Numbered from the stretch's first letter, positions 1 through 12,231 are shown. The stretch is 64,000 nt of DNA from Gluconobacter thailandicus F149-1 = NBRC 100600 (GCF_000964465.1 NZ_BANH01000009.1:1-64000), one strand, 5' to 3'. Notes: generated by a model not told the origin, from the letters alone. A program made the numbers and translations.

Positions 1-48
1 CAATGTAGCCAATCTGAATGCTTACCGTCGGAGCCTGAATTTTTGCTG

Positions 49-1164
49 TTAGGGTCGATGCTGCCCAATCAGTAAACTGTATCGGGCATACCGGTTTTCT
101 CCTGTCCGGTTGAGCGCTCCGAGCGTGACAAGCTCTGCCAGGTCACGAGTTGCCGTGGCAGACGTTGCCCCGGTGATGGACCGATAATTCTGGGCGCTCA
201 GACCACCTTGAAATCCATCAGGCCCTTCAGCCAGCATCCGAAGCAAAGCCTTTTCCTGACGAATGTTCAGCTTTCCCCGAAGGCGGTCCAGAAGCCTCGT
301 CTTCTCAATCAGGAACCGAATGGTCTGAAGCGTGCGAGATTGAGCTTCCAGTACGATCTGGGAAAACCAGACCATCCAGCCTTCTATCCGGTTTGTCTCA
401 CTGGCTCGGTGCAGTTCGAGATAATACACCTTCTTGTGCGTATTGATGGTCGCAGCCAAAGCCGTCAGCGTCGGAGCTTCAAGACTTTGCGCCAGTGCTT
501 TTTCAGCAATGGCCCTTCCGATGCGACCGTTCCCGTCTTCGAAGGGATGGATGGTCTCAAACCACAGATGCGCAATCGCAGCCCGTTCAATCGCGGGTAA
601 GGGGTCAGTCCCATATGGAGCTGTTCTGTTGAACCAGCCAATAAACTGGGTCATCTCGGAAGGCACGCTTTGAGATGACGGGGCCTCAAAATGGATGTGC
701 GGTTCATGAAGGGGGCCGGAGATAATCTGCATGGCCTCAGCATGAGTTCGATATCCACCGATGACGTCCAGATCGCGACGGCCGTTCATGAGCATGGCAT
801 GCCAGTCAAACAGACTTTGGTCCGTTAAAGGAGAGGCATAATGACGATACAGATCTGCCATCAGTTCAGCGGCTCCTGCCTCGGCAGGCGTGGAACGTCG
901 CCTGTCTGCTGCAAAGCCTAGCTGTCGGGCAATCGAGGATTGAACACTGGCCCGATCAAGCACCTCGCCTTCAATGGCCGAGCTCTCGACCATTTCCTGA
1001 GAGATCATCTGAACGACAAGCTGCTGACTGGCGTCTTTGTCGAGATGCTGCATGGCACCTACGACAATGCCTGCTCCCTTTAGGAACTGCGTTTCAGCAT
1101 CCCTCAACCGGATTTTCTCAAACTGAAAGTGCGGCCAGTCAGGAAGCTGCCAGTTCCAACGCAT
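49..1164 (-). CDS. Fic family protein (class II, AMPylase-like) with C-terminal winged helix
   Basis: Fic proteins transfer AMP (or other nucleotide parts) to hydroxyl groups of target proteins. The 371-residue product carries the complete catalytic motif HPFEDGNGRIGR at about residues 206-217. An N-terminal helix holds SSAIEG at 61-66, which fits the (S/T)xxxE(G/N) inhibitory motif of class II Fic proteins. Such proteins keep themselves off until the glutamate is displaced. The first 90 residues resemble the DUF4172 region often fused to Fic. Residues about 300-371 look like a winged helix, so the protein may also bind DNA. The ATG has TGAGGT upstream, and the gene lies next to a set of inverted repeats at 1165-1238. 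No antitoxin-like partner is visible. The target is unknown. Confidence 0.9.
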   Translation of the reverse strand: MRWNWQLPDWPHFQFEKIRLRDAETQFLKGAGIVVGAMQHLDKDASQQLVVQMISQEMVESSAIEGEVLDRASVQSSIARQLGFAADRRRSTPAEAGAAELMADLYRHYASPLTDQSLFDWHAMLMNGRRDLDVIGGYRTHAEAMQIISGPLHEPHIHFEAPSSQSVPSEMTQFIGWFNRTAPYGTDPLPAIERAAIAHLWFETIHPFEDGNGRIGRAIAEKALAQSLEAPTLTALAATINTHKKVYYLELHRASETNRIEGWMVWFSQIVLEAQSRTLQTIRFLIEKTRLLDRLRGKLNIRQEKALLRMLAEGPDGFQGGLSAQNYRSITGATSATATRDLAELVTLGALNRTGENRYARYSLLIGQHRP

Positions 1165-1238
1165 GATCGATACCTCAGAGTTATATCGATCACTTTATCT
1201 GTATTTTATGATTGATAGAAGTTTAATCTATCAATCAT
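1165..1238 (-). promoter_or_regulatory. Two inverted repeats with four GAT(C/T)GATA half-sites upstream of fic
   Basis: Directly before the fic start codon, GATCGATA (1165-1172) and TATCGATC (1184-1191) form an inverted repeat with an 11-base spacer. Further up, ATGATTGATAGA (1208-1219) and TCTATCAATCAT (1227-1238) form a perfect 12-base inverted repeat with a 7-base spacer. Both contain the same octamer, GAT(C/T)GATA, giving four half-sites whose two dyad centres are about 45 bp apart. This is the layout of a cooperative operator. The Fic protein's own winged helix is the obvious candidate to bind it; that is inference. Confidence 0.55.
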
Positions 1239-1667
1239 CCTTACGACCAATTTTCCCGCACATAAACCCGGAATAACCCGCAACGGACTAGACCGATTTC
1301 ATGACAAGATTTCTCATCCTTTCATCCGGATATGTGTAGTGTCGTGCAGCCCTTGACGGACCAAAGTTTTTCTCCAAACCTGTACTCCATAACGTTCACT
1401 GAGAAGAGCTTCATATTCCGCCGTTTTCTGCCGAAATTGAGACACTCCCAGCATCTCAAAAATGATGCGGAGCTGGTTCGAGTTCCGCAGCTCGCACCAG
1501 TTTTTTTTGAAAAGACGAAATACGCTTTCCGAATTCTGTGTAAGTTTTTGTCCGCCACAGACAAAACGCTTTGCTTTGATTCGTAGGCCCACGACGATGT
1601 TCTGAACTGGGTGTTCAGTTTCCGCGCTCGGCTCAAGCGCGGAAAGATCTTACTCTATTTTTTGATT
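1239..1667. other. Intergenic stretch without a recognisable gene
   Basis: About 430 bases between the fic promoter and the monooxygenase gene. Two overlapping minus-strand frames (1314-1592, 92 codons; 1322-1636, 104 codons) are open, but neither has a convincing ribosome site or family resemblance. The first reads more like protein in its last 60 residues (charged, with FEMLGVSQFRQKTAEYEALL). It could be a gene remnant. Confidence 0.3.
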
Positions 1668-2984
1668 TCAAAGACGGGGCAGGCCTAAATTCTCACGCAA
1701 GGTGCGTCCAGCGTATTCCCGACGCAGAAGCCCCCGTTTTTGCAATTCGGGAACAACCAGCGTCACGAAATCCCGGATACCGTCAGGTGCAGACGTGAAC
1801 ATAATGTTGAAGCCATCTGAAGCTCCCGTCCGGTACCAGCCTTCCATATCATCCACAATGGATTGAGGCGTCCCTACCAGAATTCGGTGGCCACCTTTGG
1901 TAAAAGTCCTGAGGACATCCTTGGTCGTAGGAGCTTCGCGCCTGATCCAGTCCACAATAAGAGATTGTCGACTTTTGTGGCTATTGGTCTCTTCCACGTC
2001 TTTCAGTCGGATAGGCTGTCCGTCTGGCCACTGGGACAGATCAATGCCCAGACTGGCGTAGGCCGAAAAGCTCCGCAGAACTTCTCCCGCGTTCAGGCAG
2101 CTCAGATAAGTCTCGAATTTGCCACGCGCCTCATCCTCCGTGCGTCCCACAAAAGGCGCTAACCCAGGAAGGATCCGCAAGTGCGCTTCTGTTCGGCCGT
2201 AGCGCCGTGCCCGATCCAGAACATCTGCTCTGTAATCCCGTCCCGCAGCAGGGTCATATTCTGCCGTGTAAATGACTTCACCAATGCGCGCCGCCAGTTC
2301 CTTCCCTGCCCCTGACGCCCCCGCCTGAGCCAGAACGGGACGGCTTTGAACGGGAGGAGGCGCATTCAGCGGACCCGCGACACTGTAAAAGTGCCCTTTG
2401 TGATTAAGGGGGTGAACCTTGGCTGGATCGAGCCATCGACCGCTTTCTTTGTCCCGCAGGATCGCATCCGGTTGTACGCTCTTCCATAGCCCAGTCACGA
2501 CATCCACGAACTCGTGCGCGCGCTCATAACGCTCCTGATGATCGACATGTCGTGGCAGATTGAAGTTTTCGCCTCCACCCGTCGCAGTCACGACATTCCA
2601 GCCAGCGCGTCCATTACTCAACCGATCCAGCGTGGCGACACGCCGGGCCACATTATACGGCTCATTGAATGTTGTGCTGGCTGTGCCAATCAGGCCGATA
2701 TGCCGCGAAGTGACAGCCAGTGCAGACAGGAGGGTAAAAGTGTCCCACCGGGCCAGCACAGGGGTATCAGCGATCGCTGAAGGATCAGGAATGGGCAGCA
2801 TGTTGTCGTACAGAAATATGCTATCAAAGCGCCCCTGCTCCAGCAGATCCACATATGAGCGATACCGCTCAAAACTGATATCTGCGTCCACATCTTCGCC
2901 CGGTGCCCGCCAGGCATCTCCGTTCGTGGCGGAACCGGTCAGATACGCTCCAAGTGCGAAGCTGCGGCCTGGTGAATAAGACAT
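1668..2984 (-). CDS. LLM-class FMN-dependent monooxygenase (NtaA/SnaA/DszA family)
   Basis: A two-component flavin monooxygenase of the family that opens chelators, sulfur heterocycles and sulfones using reduced FMN from a separate reductase. The 438-residue protein begins MSYSPGRSFALGAYL and contains the family-typical SNGRAGWNVVT segment near residue 125, the GLIGTASTTFNEPYN strand-loop, and the C-terminal GTPQSIVDDMEGWY segment. The open frame extends 69 codons further upstream, but into the neighbouring coding sequence. The ATG at 2984 has an AAAAGGG site and sits 14 bases after the binding-protein gene, so they probably share a transcript. The linked binding protein and TonB receptor suggest a role in assimilating an organosulfur or similar compound. 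The substrate cannot be read from sequence. Confidence 0.85.
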   Translation of the reverse strand: MSYSPGRSFALGAYLTGSATNGDAWRAPGEDVDADISFERYRSYVDLLEQGRFDSIFLYDNMLPIPDPSAIADTPVLARWDTFTLLSALAVTSRHIGLIGTASTTFNEPYNVARRVATLDRLSNGRAGWNVVTATGGGENFNLPRHVDHQERYERAHEFVDVVTGLWKSVQPDAILRDKESGRWLDPAKVHPLNHKGHFYSVAGPLNAPPPVQSRPVLAQAGASGAGKELAARIGEVIYTAEYDPAAGRDYRADVLDRARRYGRTEAHLRILPGLAPFVGRTEDEARGKFETYLSCLNAGEVLRSFSAYASLGIDLSQWPDGQPIRLKDVEETNSHKSRQSLIVDWIRREAPTTKDVLRTFTKGGHRILVGTPQSIVDDMEGWYRTGASDGFNIMFTSAPDGIRDFVTLVVPELQKRGLLRREYAGRTLRENLGLPRL

Positions 2985-2998
2985 CTGCAACCCTTTTG

Positions 2999-3949
2999 TC
3001 AGAACGTGAAACTGCCATCCATGACGGCCTGCGCATTCAGTTTTCCAGAGATCATTCCCGTCTCGGCCATGAAGTCGGAAACCTGCTGTTGCTTGGCAAC
3101 GATATCTGGCGTTAGGGGAATAATCGTCCCGCGCATCGTGCGTACGACATCCTTCGCTACAGGAAGGGATAGGCCGACTTCTTCTGCCCACACCTTAGCA
3201 TAATCGTCTGTATGGGTTTGCATCCACTGATGCCCGGCCTTAAGCTGCTGCACATAACTCACCAGCCCTTCCCGGTTCTTTTCCAACGCTTCCCGAGTGG
3301 CCACGACATAGCTTAGGCCGCTCATGAGCTGACCACCGTTCACGATCTCGCGTGCTCCATTGGAGACCTTGGCGTCCGAAATGTAGGGCCCCCATGTTGC
3401 CCATGCATCTACGGCGCCCGTTTGTAAGGCCAGTTTTGCCGCCACAAGGGGAATGAAAACAAACCGAACATCGGTCGCTTGAAGCCCCGCTGCTTTCAGT
3501 GCCGCCAGAACGAGATAATGACCGGTCTGCCCCTTCAGGGTCGCAATACGCTTTCCTTTCAGATCCGCGACAGATCGGACGGTACTGTCTGGCTGCACGA
3601 CGACAGCCGTTGTCGTTCCATCCGTCTGCACGCCTGCGATCGCCCTGATTTCATCAGATCCACTCTGGGCAAAGACCAGCGGCGCATCCCCGATAACCCC
3701 GGCATCAATGGCTTTTGCCGTCAACGCCTGTATCAGCATCGGAGCCCCGGCAAACAGGCTCCAATGAAGGGGTGACGAAGCGTTATCTCCTATTCCTGCT
3801 GCTTTCAGAAGAGAGCGTGCCCCTCCCTTCTGATCCCCGATGCGCAAAGGTTCCGCGGCGTAAGCACCCGAAATGCCATGCCGGTGGACCGCAGCGAACA
3901 AAAGACCTCCCAGCCCGAGCATAAGGCTGCGTCGACGTGTCAGTGTCAT
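2999..3949 (-). CDS. SsuA/NMT1-type ABC transporter substrate-binding protein
   Basis: Predicted periplasmic binding protein of the alkanesulfonate/nitrate/taurine group, 316 residues. The start at 3949 was chosen because GGAG lies ahead of it and it avoids overlap with the upstream receptor gene. The N-terminus TRRRSLMLGLGGLLFAA ending near GAYAAE is a signal peptide with a twin-arginine-like look. The mature part begins LRIGDQKGGARSLLKAAG, as in SsuA proteins, and contains the APMLIQALTAKAIDAGVIGD ligand-site region. No ABC permease or ATPase gene is adjacent, so the protein must work with a transporter encoded elsewhere or in another way. It lies 4 bases after the TonB receptor gene and 14 bases before the monooxygenase gene. 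Confidence 0.85.
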   Translation of the reverse strand: MTLTRRRSLMLGLGGLLFAAVHRHGISGAYAAEPLRIGDQKGGARSLLKAAGIGDNASSPLHWSLFAGAPMLIQALTAKAIDAGVIGDAPLVFAQSGSDEIRAIAGVQTDGTTTAVVVQPDSTVRSVADLKGKRIATLKGQTGHYLVLAALKAAGLQATDVRFVFIPLVAAKLALQTGAVDAWATWGPYISDAKVSNGAREIVNGGQLMSGLSYVVATREALEKNREGLVSYVQQLKAGHQWMQTHTDDYAKVWAEEVGLSLPVAKDVVRTMRGTIIPLTPDIVAKQQQVSDFMAETGMISGKLNAQAVMDGSFTF

Positions 3950-3953
3950 GAGT

Positions 3954-6512
3954 TCACCAGCTCCAGGCGACTTTGCCATAGTAATATCCTCCCTCCGCAC
4001 CGTAGATGGCGGCGGAACTGTAATTCGGGTTCACCTGAAGAAGAGATGCAGCACTCTGGGCTGTTGCACTCAGGGTCTGTGGGCGATGATTGAAAACGTT
4101 ATTTCCGCCAACAGACACTTTGATACGGTTCGGGAAGCGATAGGTCAGATCGAAATCTACCAGCCACGCAGGAGCAACAGTCTCGTCGTAGGCAGCCCCT
4201 CGATCACTCAGCAGCTTGGTTGCAGAGTAGCGTGAGAGGCGAAGCGTGGTGGACCAGCGCTGGATATTCCATGTCGCATTCAGGCGGATGGTATTGCGCG
4301 GATAAAGCGTCGTGATGTTTCCGATCTGGCTGCGGAACAGAGCCGTAATACCAGACCCAAGATTGACGTTAAGTGGATTGACCCGAATGATCTGATGCTG
4401 CTGCTGATTCATCATCAGGCTCCATGTCACGGAGCCCGCACGACCAAAACGCGTCAGGTAATGAGCCTGAAGATCCAGACCTGTCGCTCTCGTATGTGCA
4501 GCGTTCCGTTCATAGGTATAGCCGTAATAACGCCCATCATTAGGAACCACGCCTGCCGAATGCAGGATCTCCAGCACGCGAGCGCCTGCAACCCCTGAAC
4601 CCGCCACAGAAATCGGAACAATCTGGTTGAAAATATCAATTCGATAGGCATCCAGCGAGATGTCCAAGTTCTTTACAGGTGTCAGAACAAAGCCAACGTT
4701 GAAATTATGAGACGTCTCCGGCTTCAGAGTTGTTGCCCCTAAAGCGCGCGCACCCGGATTATCCACGGAAGCATAGGTCGTATAAGACTGCACAAGCTGG
4801 TTGGTACTTGGGAGTACCGAGTAATAGAGTGCAGTACTCTGAAAATACTGCTGCTGAAGTGTCGGGGCATGAAAGCCATTACTGGCAGACCCTCTCAGAG
4901 CCAGCCAGGGCGTGACCTGATACCGCACTGAAGCCTTTCCGCTCAGTGTGTTTCCAAAATCGCTATACTGTTCGTCACGCCCGGAAAGATTGACAGTCAG
5001 ATCCTTGGTCAGTTTCTGAGTCAGGTCCAGATAGAACGCCCCGTTCATGCGAGAGTGTGTTCCAGCCTGCGAAGGTGACGTAAAGCCCAGCCCTGAGGCT
5101 CCGGGCAATGCCGGGCTGGCACTTGGAAAGACATAACTGGCTGGAAAAACGTACCCACCATCAGCATAGGAGGCGGGTTCACCTGCCGAAACACCATATT
5201 CATTGTACCGGTATTCAATTCCTCCCGCGACCTGAAGGGGGCTGGAAAAAAGACCAGTGCGAAAGCTGCGTTTGATATCGAAATCTGCTGTCAGTTCAGA
5301 ATTATCCAGCGATTGAAGATGGAATTTGTGCTGGCTGTCTGGCCCGAGGGAATTGTTGAGGGTATTCTGAATACCGATACTGCTGAGATTACGCCCGTAA
5401 TTGACGCCTGCATCCCACTGCCAGCCGAAGAAATCGCGACCACGAACACCGCTGGTGATCTGAAAATCATGATCTTCCGTCGTATCCGTTGGCAAGTATC
5501 CCTCGGGGTAGACGCTCATGATGTTCTGCTGGGAATTGGACGGCCGGTACCAGGCAGATGCGAAAATCGTGCGATGGCTGTACGTTCCATAAGAATAGAA
5601 TGTTGCTGCGTCCGAGAGAGGAACCTCCATGTTGTAGGCGATACTCTGTCGCTGTGATTCTGGCTGTCCCGAGATCTGGCGGTAACGATTTCCGCTCTCT
5701 CGCGGGTCCTGTTCACCATTGGCCAGAAGCGGATAGAGGAGAACCGGCTTTCCTCCTTGCGTTCTGGGAACATATCCGGCGTTATTGGTCGCCTGATTTC
5801 CAACGAATTCAGCCGTGATATTCAGAAATCCGCTGCGACCGATCTTGAAACCCTGATTGTAATTCAGGTTTCCCCCACGTCCGTAATCCCCCAGAGTGCC
5901 AACCGTCCAGCCATACTGATTATACCCCAGCTCGGCACTCCCTCCGTGATTGGCGGATTTGAGGATAATGTTGATCACCCCGGCAATGGCGTCCGATCCG
6001 TATTGGGCAGCGGCACCGTCCTTGAGAATTTCGACATGATCCACTGCGGAAAACGGAATCATATCCAGATCGACCGGTGACTGCCCCTGCATGGCGCCTC
6101 CATAAAACACGGAGGACATCGTATGACGGCGCTTGCCATTTACGAGAACCAGCGTTTCGTTAGCGGGAAGCCCACGCAGAGACATGGTTTTCGTCGTGAA
6201 GCCGAGCTGACCGGGATATCCAGGCGTATTATTGATGGATGGATCAAGCGCTGTCAGGGCGTTCCGCAGACTGGTCTGCCCGGTTTTTTTCAAATCATTT
6301 GCCGTAAAAATGGCGATGGGCGCCATGCTTCGGGAAGCTTTAACTGCCGTACGGGTGCCCGTTACAATGACATTTTCTGCCGAAACACTGGTGTCATGAT
6401 CTGTGTCAGTCCCTTCCCGTGCCTCAGCGGGAAAGGAAATCAACGACGTGCAGCAGGCCCCAAGCATCGTGCCATATAGAAAACGCCAACGATAAGAAGC
6501 CGTTCTGAACAT
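3954..6512 (-). CDS. TonB-dependent outer-membrane receptor (sulfur/organic ligand cluster)
   Basis: Energy-coupled outer-membrane importer, 852 residues. A signal peptide ends around FPAEARE. It is followed by a TonB-box-like stretch (ENVIVTGTR, about 46-54), a plug domain with MSLRGLPANETLVLVNGKRR and VEILKDGAAAQYGSDAIAGV, and a long beta-barrel ending in an aromatic residue (KVAWSW), as barrels recognised by the assembly machinery do. AGGAAAG precedes the ATG. It is the first gene of a three-gene unit with the binding protein and the flavin monooxygenase, which suggests it brings in the compound those two handle rather than a siderophore. The ligand is not determinable here. Confidence 0.88.
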   Translation of the reverse strand: MFRTASYRWRFLYGTMLGACCTSLISFPAEAREGTDTDHDTSVSAENVIVTGTRTAVKASRSMAPIAIFTANDLKKTGQTSLRNALTALDPSINNTPGYPGQLGFTTKTMSLRGLPANETLVLVNGKRRHTMSSVFYGGAMQGQSPVDLDMIPFSAVDHVEILKDGAAAQYGSDAIAGVINIILKSANHGGSAELGYNQYGWTVGTLGDYGRGGNLNYNQGFKIGRSGFLNITAEFVGNQATNNAGYVPRTQGGKPVLLYPLLANGEQDPRESGNRYRQISGQPESQRQSIAYNMEVPLSDAATFYSYGTYSHRTIFASAWYRPSNSQQNIMSVYPEGYLPTDTTEDHDFQITSGVRGRDFFGWQWDAGVNYGRNLSSIGIQNTLNNSLGPDSQHKFHLQSLDNSELTADFDIKRSFRTGLFSSPLQVAGGIEYRYNEYGVSAGEPASYADGGYVFPASYVFPSASPALPGASGLGFTSPSQAGTHSRMNGAFYLDLTQKLTKDLTVNLSGRDEQYSDFGNTLSGKASVRYQVTPWLALRGSASNGFHAPTLQQQYFQSTALYYSVLPSTNQLVQSYTTYASVDNPGARALGATTLKPETSHNFNVGFVLTPVKNLDISLDAYRIDIFNQIVPISVAGSGVAGARVLEILHSAGVVPNDGRYYGYTYERNAAHTRATGLDLQAHYLTRFGRAGSVTWSLMMNQQQHQIIRVNPLNVNLGSGITALFRSQIGNITTLYPRNTIRLNATWNIQRWSTTLRLSRYSATKLLSDRGAAYDETVAPAWLVDFDLTYRFPNRIKVSVGGNNVFNHRPQTLSATAQSAASLLQVNPNYSSAAIYGAEGGYYYGKVAWSW

Positions 6513-6842
6513 GAAAGGTTGCTTTCCTGCACTCTGATTGAGGTACAGGGGGTAAAAAATTGTCCGCGTAAATAAAAACGAAATATTATTATCTCACGTA
6601 TGACTAAAGATAATATAGAACTTGCCTGTATCGGATTGAGCCAGGACGCAAGAAATCAGGTCCTCTTTACGTGGAATTCTGGGGGCATGTTCAGGAGAGG
6701 TCCAGCTTAAGGAACGGGCGGGATGCACAAACAAAATCGGCTCTGGTTTTTGCCTGCCGGGAAGGCAAAGCAATACGTTCTCAGTAACGGCTGCTGCGCC
6801 TGAAATTTGCACGCAACAGCGATGCATCTCACAACTTTAATA
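6513..6842. other. Intergenic region between two TonB receptor genes
   Basis: 330 bases, probably the promoter region of the receptor unit at 3954-6512. It is AT-rich near 6570-6600 (AAATATTATT). A minus-strand frame at 6594-6827 is open but has no credible protein character. I see no RNA gene or clear terminator. Confidence 0.3.
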
Positions 6843-9182
6843 TCAAAAATCTGAAGAAATGGTTCCGGTCATTGAAAACCGGGGCAGCACATAAAAAGAC
6901 GCACCACTTCCCCCTGCAAGAGTGCTACCGTCAAGCAGAGTGACGTTGCGATAGTTATCGGTAATTCCGGTTGTCCCGACGCGAATAACTGACCCTGTCA
7001 GATTTGAAAAATTCAGACGGAATGTCGGTGTTTTCAGGAAATAAAGTGGCTTGAAATGATATCCAAGTGCCAGAGTATTCGTGACGAACCCAGGCATTCT
7101 CTGATCATTCACGAGCGTAACAGACTGAGGCCCCGTATAGTGGAGACTGAAGTTTCCGAAAAATCCTGCATTGCTATACGTAAGACCAAAATTCGCCAGA
7201 ACCCTAGGCGTCAGAATGGACTGCTTTCCTTTTGTCGGGAGATAGGTGTCTCCATAAGGAATGTTGGAATCAAATGTGCCGTGCAGGTACTCAATAGAGG
7301 CATAGGGGCTGAAATGATGGAATTCGCGTCCTGCAATCATGGCATCAAAGCCTCGAATTGTCTGGTTTCCCGCGTTTGAAACCGCATAGGCTGTATTGGG
7401 AAGATATGTTGTTAAAAGTCGGTTTGTAATATTCGAATTAAACGCCGCGATATCGAGCGTCAGATAGCGGTTATTATAGCGATACCCAATTTGCTCGGTG
7501 ATTGAATACTGGTTTTTGGGCAGAGATGTCGATGCCGAAAGCTGGGACGGCGATGGCTGACGGAAATCCCCTTCTGCATTCAGGTAGATCTGACTGTGTG
7601 TATCAAGCTTGTATGAAACTGACAGATGCGGCAACGGCGCTGTCGAATTCGCACCAATCGTAAATTGGCTTAATCCTGAAGCCCTGTCCCAGTAGTTGGA
7701 CATAACATACTTGAAACCTGCATTTACGAGCAATCGATCGTCGAAATATTTTGCTGTATCTTCAATGAAGAACGAATTCAGTTCGTAACCAGCGTTGTAC
7801 CGGTAAATCGCCTCCTGACCATCCGCCGTGTAAAGTTTATAGGCAGCATCATTGGTCTTGGCGTTGCGGCCATTTTCCTTCGTGGCCATCGTTGGGAAGA
7901 AATAATCGACGGCATTATTTTCATACCAGTAGCCAAAAGAAAGATGATTATGGCGATCAATGTCATATCCGAGCTTGGCCACAAGCCCTACCTGAGGAGA
8001 CCAGTGCTGGGCCCAGTATGTGCTGAGTGGCGCGGAGGCATCTACTTTTTGTCCGTTTCCATAATAATAAGTTGCCCCTGTGGAAGATGGCGTACCGGCT
8101 GAAGAGCCGTCCCATCCAAAACCGGTAGCAAAATAAGGCGACAGGTCGAAACTTAGGCGTTTATTGATGATGATGTGAGCTTGCGTCGTGACAAAAAACT
8201 GGTTCCAGGAATCAATATTTCCCTGCCAGTAATTCCCGGCCGAGGTGGAATTTCTGTCCCAGATATTTGTACGATTATATCCGTTTCCAGTGTGCTTGTA
8301 ATCGTAGAACGTCTTGGCATCTGGATAGGCATCAATCGTGAACATTGAATTATTCCAGGAACCAAAAAACTTTACGGTCGAGCCGTTCGTAAATTCCTTG
8401 AATAATCCGACATCGACATGTGTTCGCCGGTTCGTTCCCGCCCCCATCCATTGGCGCGAATGTGTATTTGAAACCGAAATGTAAGACCGAATTCCTGAAT
8501 TTCCTATTTCTCCGGATTCTAGTCGCACAAACTCACGCGACATATTATTAGTGCCATAGGAGAAATCCATGCTCCCACCGGCTTTCTTGCCCGGTGTGTA
8601 AGTCCGCTCATCGAGTGTGCCGGCTGTCGCATTAGACGCCGGAGCATCAATGGGAGAACTGCCAGGTGTCATAGTGACAGTTTCGATATTTTCTGCATCC
8701 ACATTCTGCTGGAGATACGCAGCCAAAGATGCTGGGGCGCCATCAAGAAGGAGCGCCGTATCAGCATCTGTGAAGCCCCGCATATAAAGAGCGCCGCCTT
8801 TTATCCCCGATGTATCCGGCATCGCGATACTGACACTCGGCAGATTTTGCACGACATCCAGCCCGGTGGATGTGGGACTTCTCATCTCGATATATTGCTT
8901 CCCGACAGATTGCACTGCATACGGAGCGGTCTCCACGCGCATCATGCCGCCGCCGGAATCGCGTGCACGTCTTGACCCCCTGACCCCGACATTTTCTTCA
9001 CTGGTCGCCGTCATGGATGTTCTGTGAGGACGGGTTTTTGCGGATGGAGGTGCGACAGAATGTTTGGTCGGGACATGTCGCGCCCGTGATAACGGTGCCG
9101 CTTTAAGACTGTCAGTCTCCAATACAATGATCGTCGAACCCAAAATGGTACTGAGAAGCAAACGAGAAACCAGTGCTTTCAC
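6843..9182 (-). CDS. TonB-dependent receptor, paralogue of the receptor at 53752-56223
   Basis: Outer-membrane importer of 779 residues. A signal sequence (about 1-28) is followed by a basic, proline-rich linker, then a plug domain containing GGGMMRVETAPYAVQSVGKQ, YIEMRSPTS, LPSVSIAMPD and MRGFTDADTALLLDG. The beta-barrel ends with a terminal phenylalanine (TGTISSDF). The plug segments match the receptor at 53752 closely (GGGMMRVETA, YIEMxSPTS, NLPSVxI, PDxSG), so the two are paralogues. It stands alone: the next gene downstream is the cluster receptor 330 bases away and the next upstream is the transaminase. An AT-rich palindrome upstream might be an iron-responsive site. The ligand is unknown. 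Confidence 0.88.
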   Translation of the reverse strand: MKALVSRLLLSTILGSTIIVLETDSLKAAPLSRARHVPTKHSVAPPSAKTRPHRTSMTATSEENVGVRGSRRARDSGGGMMRVETAPYAVQSVGKQYIEMRSPTSTGLDVVQNLPSVSIAMPDTSGIKGGALYMRGFTDADTALLLDGAPASLAAYLQQNVDAENIETVTMTPGSSPIDAPASNATAGTLDERTYTPGKKAGGSMDFSYGTNNMSREFVRLESGEIGNSGIRSYISVSNTHSRQWMGAGTNRRTHVDVGLFKEFTNGSTVKFFGSWNNSMFTIDAYPDAKTFYDYKHTGNGYNRTNIWDRNSTSAGNYWQGNIDSWNQFFVTTQAHIIINKRLSFDLSPYFATGFGWDGSSAGTPSSTGATYYYGNGQKVDASAPLSTYWAQHWSPQVGLVAKLGYDIDRHNHLSFGYWYENNAVDYFFPTMATKENGRNAKTNDAAYKLYTADGQEAIYRYNAGYELNSFFIEDTAKYFDDRLLVNAGFKYVMSNYWDRASGLSQFTIGANSTAPLPHLSVSYKLDTHSQIYLNAEGDFRQPSPSQLSASTSLPKNQYSITEQIGYRYNNRYLTLDIAAFNSNITNRLLTTYLPNTAYAVSNAGNQTIRGFDAMIAGREFHHFSPYASIEYLHGTFDSNIPYGDTYLPTKGKQSILTPRVLANFGLTYSNAGFFGNFSLHYTGPQSVTLVNDQRMPGFVTNTLALGYHFKPLYFLKTPTFRLNFSNLTGSVIRVGTTGITDNYRNVTLLDGSTLAGGSGASFYVLPRFSMTGTISSDF

Positions 9183-9240
9183 TTTTTTTCTCCGACATTC
9201 AGGGCAGTCAGGAAAGTCGCTCTGTATATATTACGATATG

Positions 9241-9255
9241 ATAATGAAATATTAT
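9241..9255. promoter_or_regulatory. AT-rich palindrome, possible Fur-like site upstream of TonB receptor
   Basis: ATAAT-GAAAT-ATTAT is a perfect inverted repeat inside GATATGATAATGAAATATTA, 59-73 bases ahead of the receptor start at 9182. The GATAATGA part resembles one half of the classical Fur box, but the match is incomplete and AT-rich DNA gives such palindromes by chance. Confidence 0.25.
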
Positions 9256-9325
9256 GTATTTTCTAGTCAACGAAAATCTGAAAAATTATTCAAATAATAT
9301 AAATAAAATACCCACAAACAGCGTT

Positions 9326-9352
9326 AGCCGAATGATAGTGCATCATTCGGCT
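9326..9352. repeat. Perfect hairpin downstream of the transaminase gene
   Basis: AGCCGAATGAT, a five-base loop, then ATCATTCGGCT. It lies 45 bases beyond the end of the minus-strand transaminase gene, between it and the TonB receptor promoter. The strand needed to end the transaminase message lacks a T-run after the stem, so it is a weak terminator at best. It may stabilise the 3' end. Confidence 0.45.
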
Positions 9353-9396
9353 TTCGAAAATTATTGACCGGAATTTGAGGTTCTACGTCAAACAGA

Positions 9397-12227
<2,831 letters not shown>

Positions 12228-12231
12228 CTAA

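Noticed and set aside
1332-1586. Plus-strand frame in the fic-monooxygenase gap
   Set aside because: It has no ribosome site and no protein-like pattern; it mirrors the equally doubtful minus-strand frames.
6594-6827. Minus-strand frame between the two TonB genes
   Set aside because: Cysteine- and proline-rich, without a family or ribosome site; treated as intergenic.
9326-9352. Strong terminator for the transaminase-dihydropyrimidinase transcript
   Set aside because: The stem is perfect but the minus strand lacks a T-run after it, so it is listed only as a hairpin.
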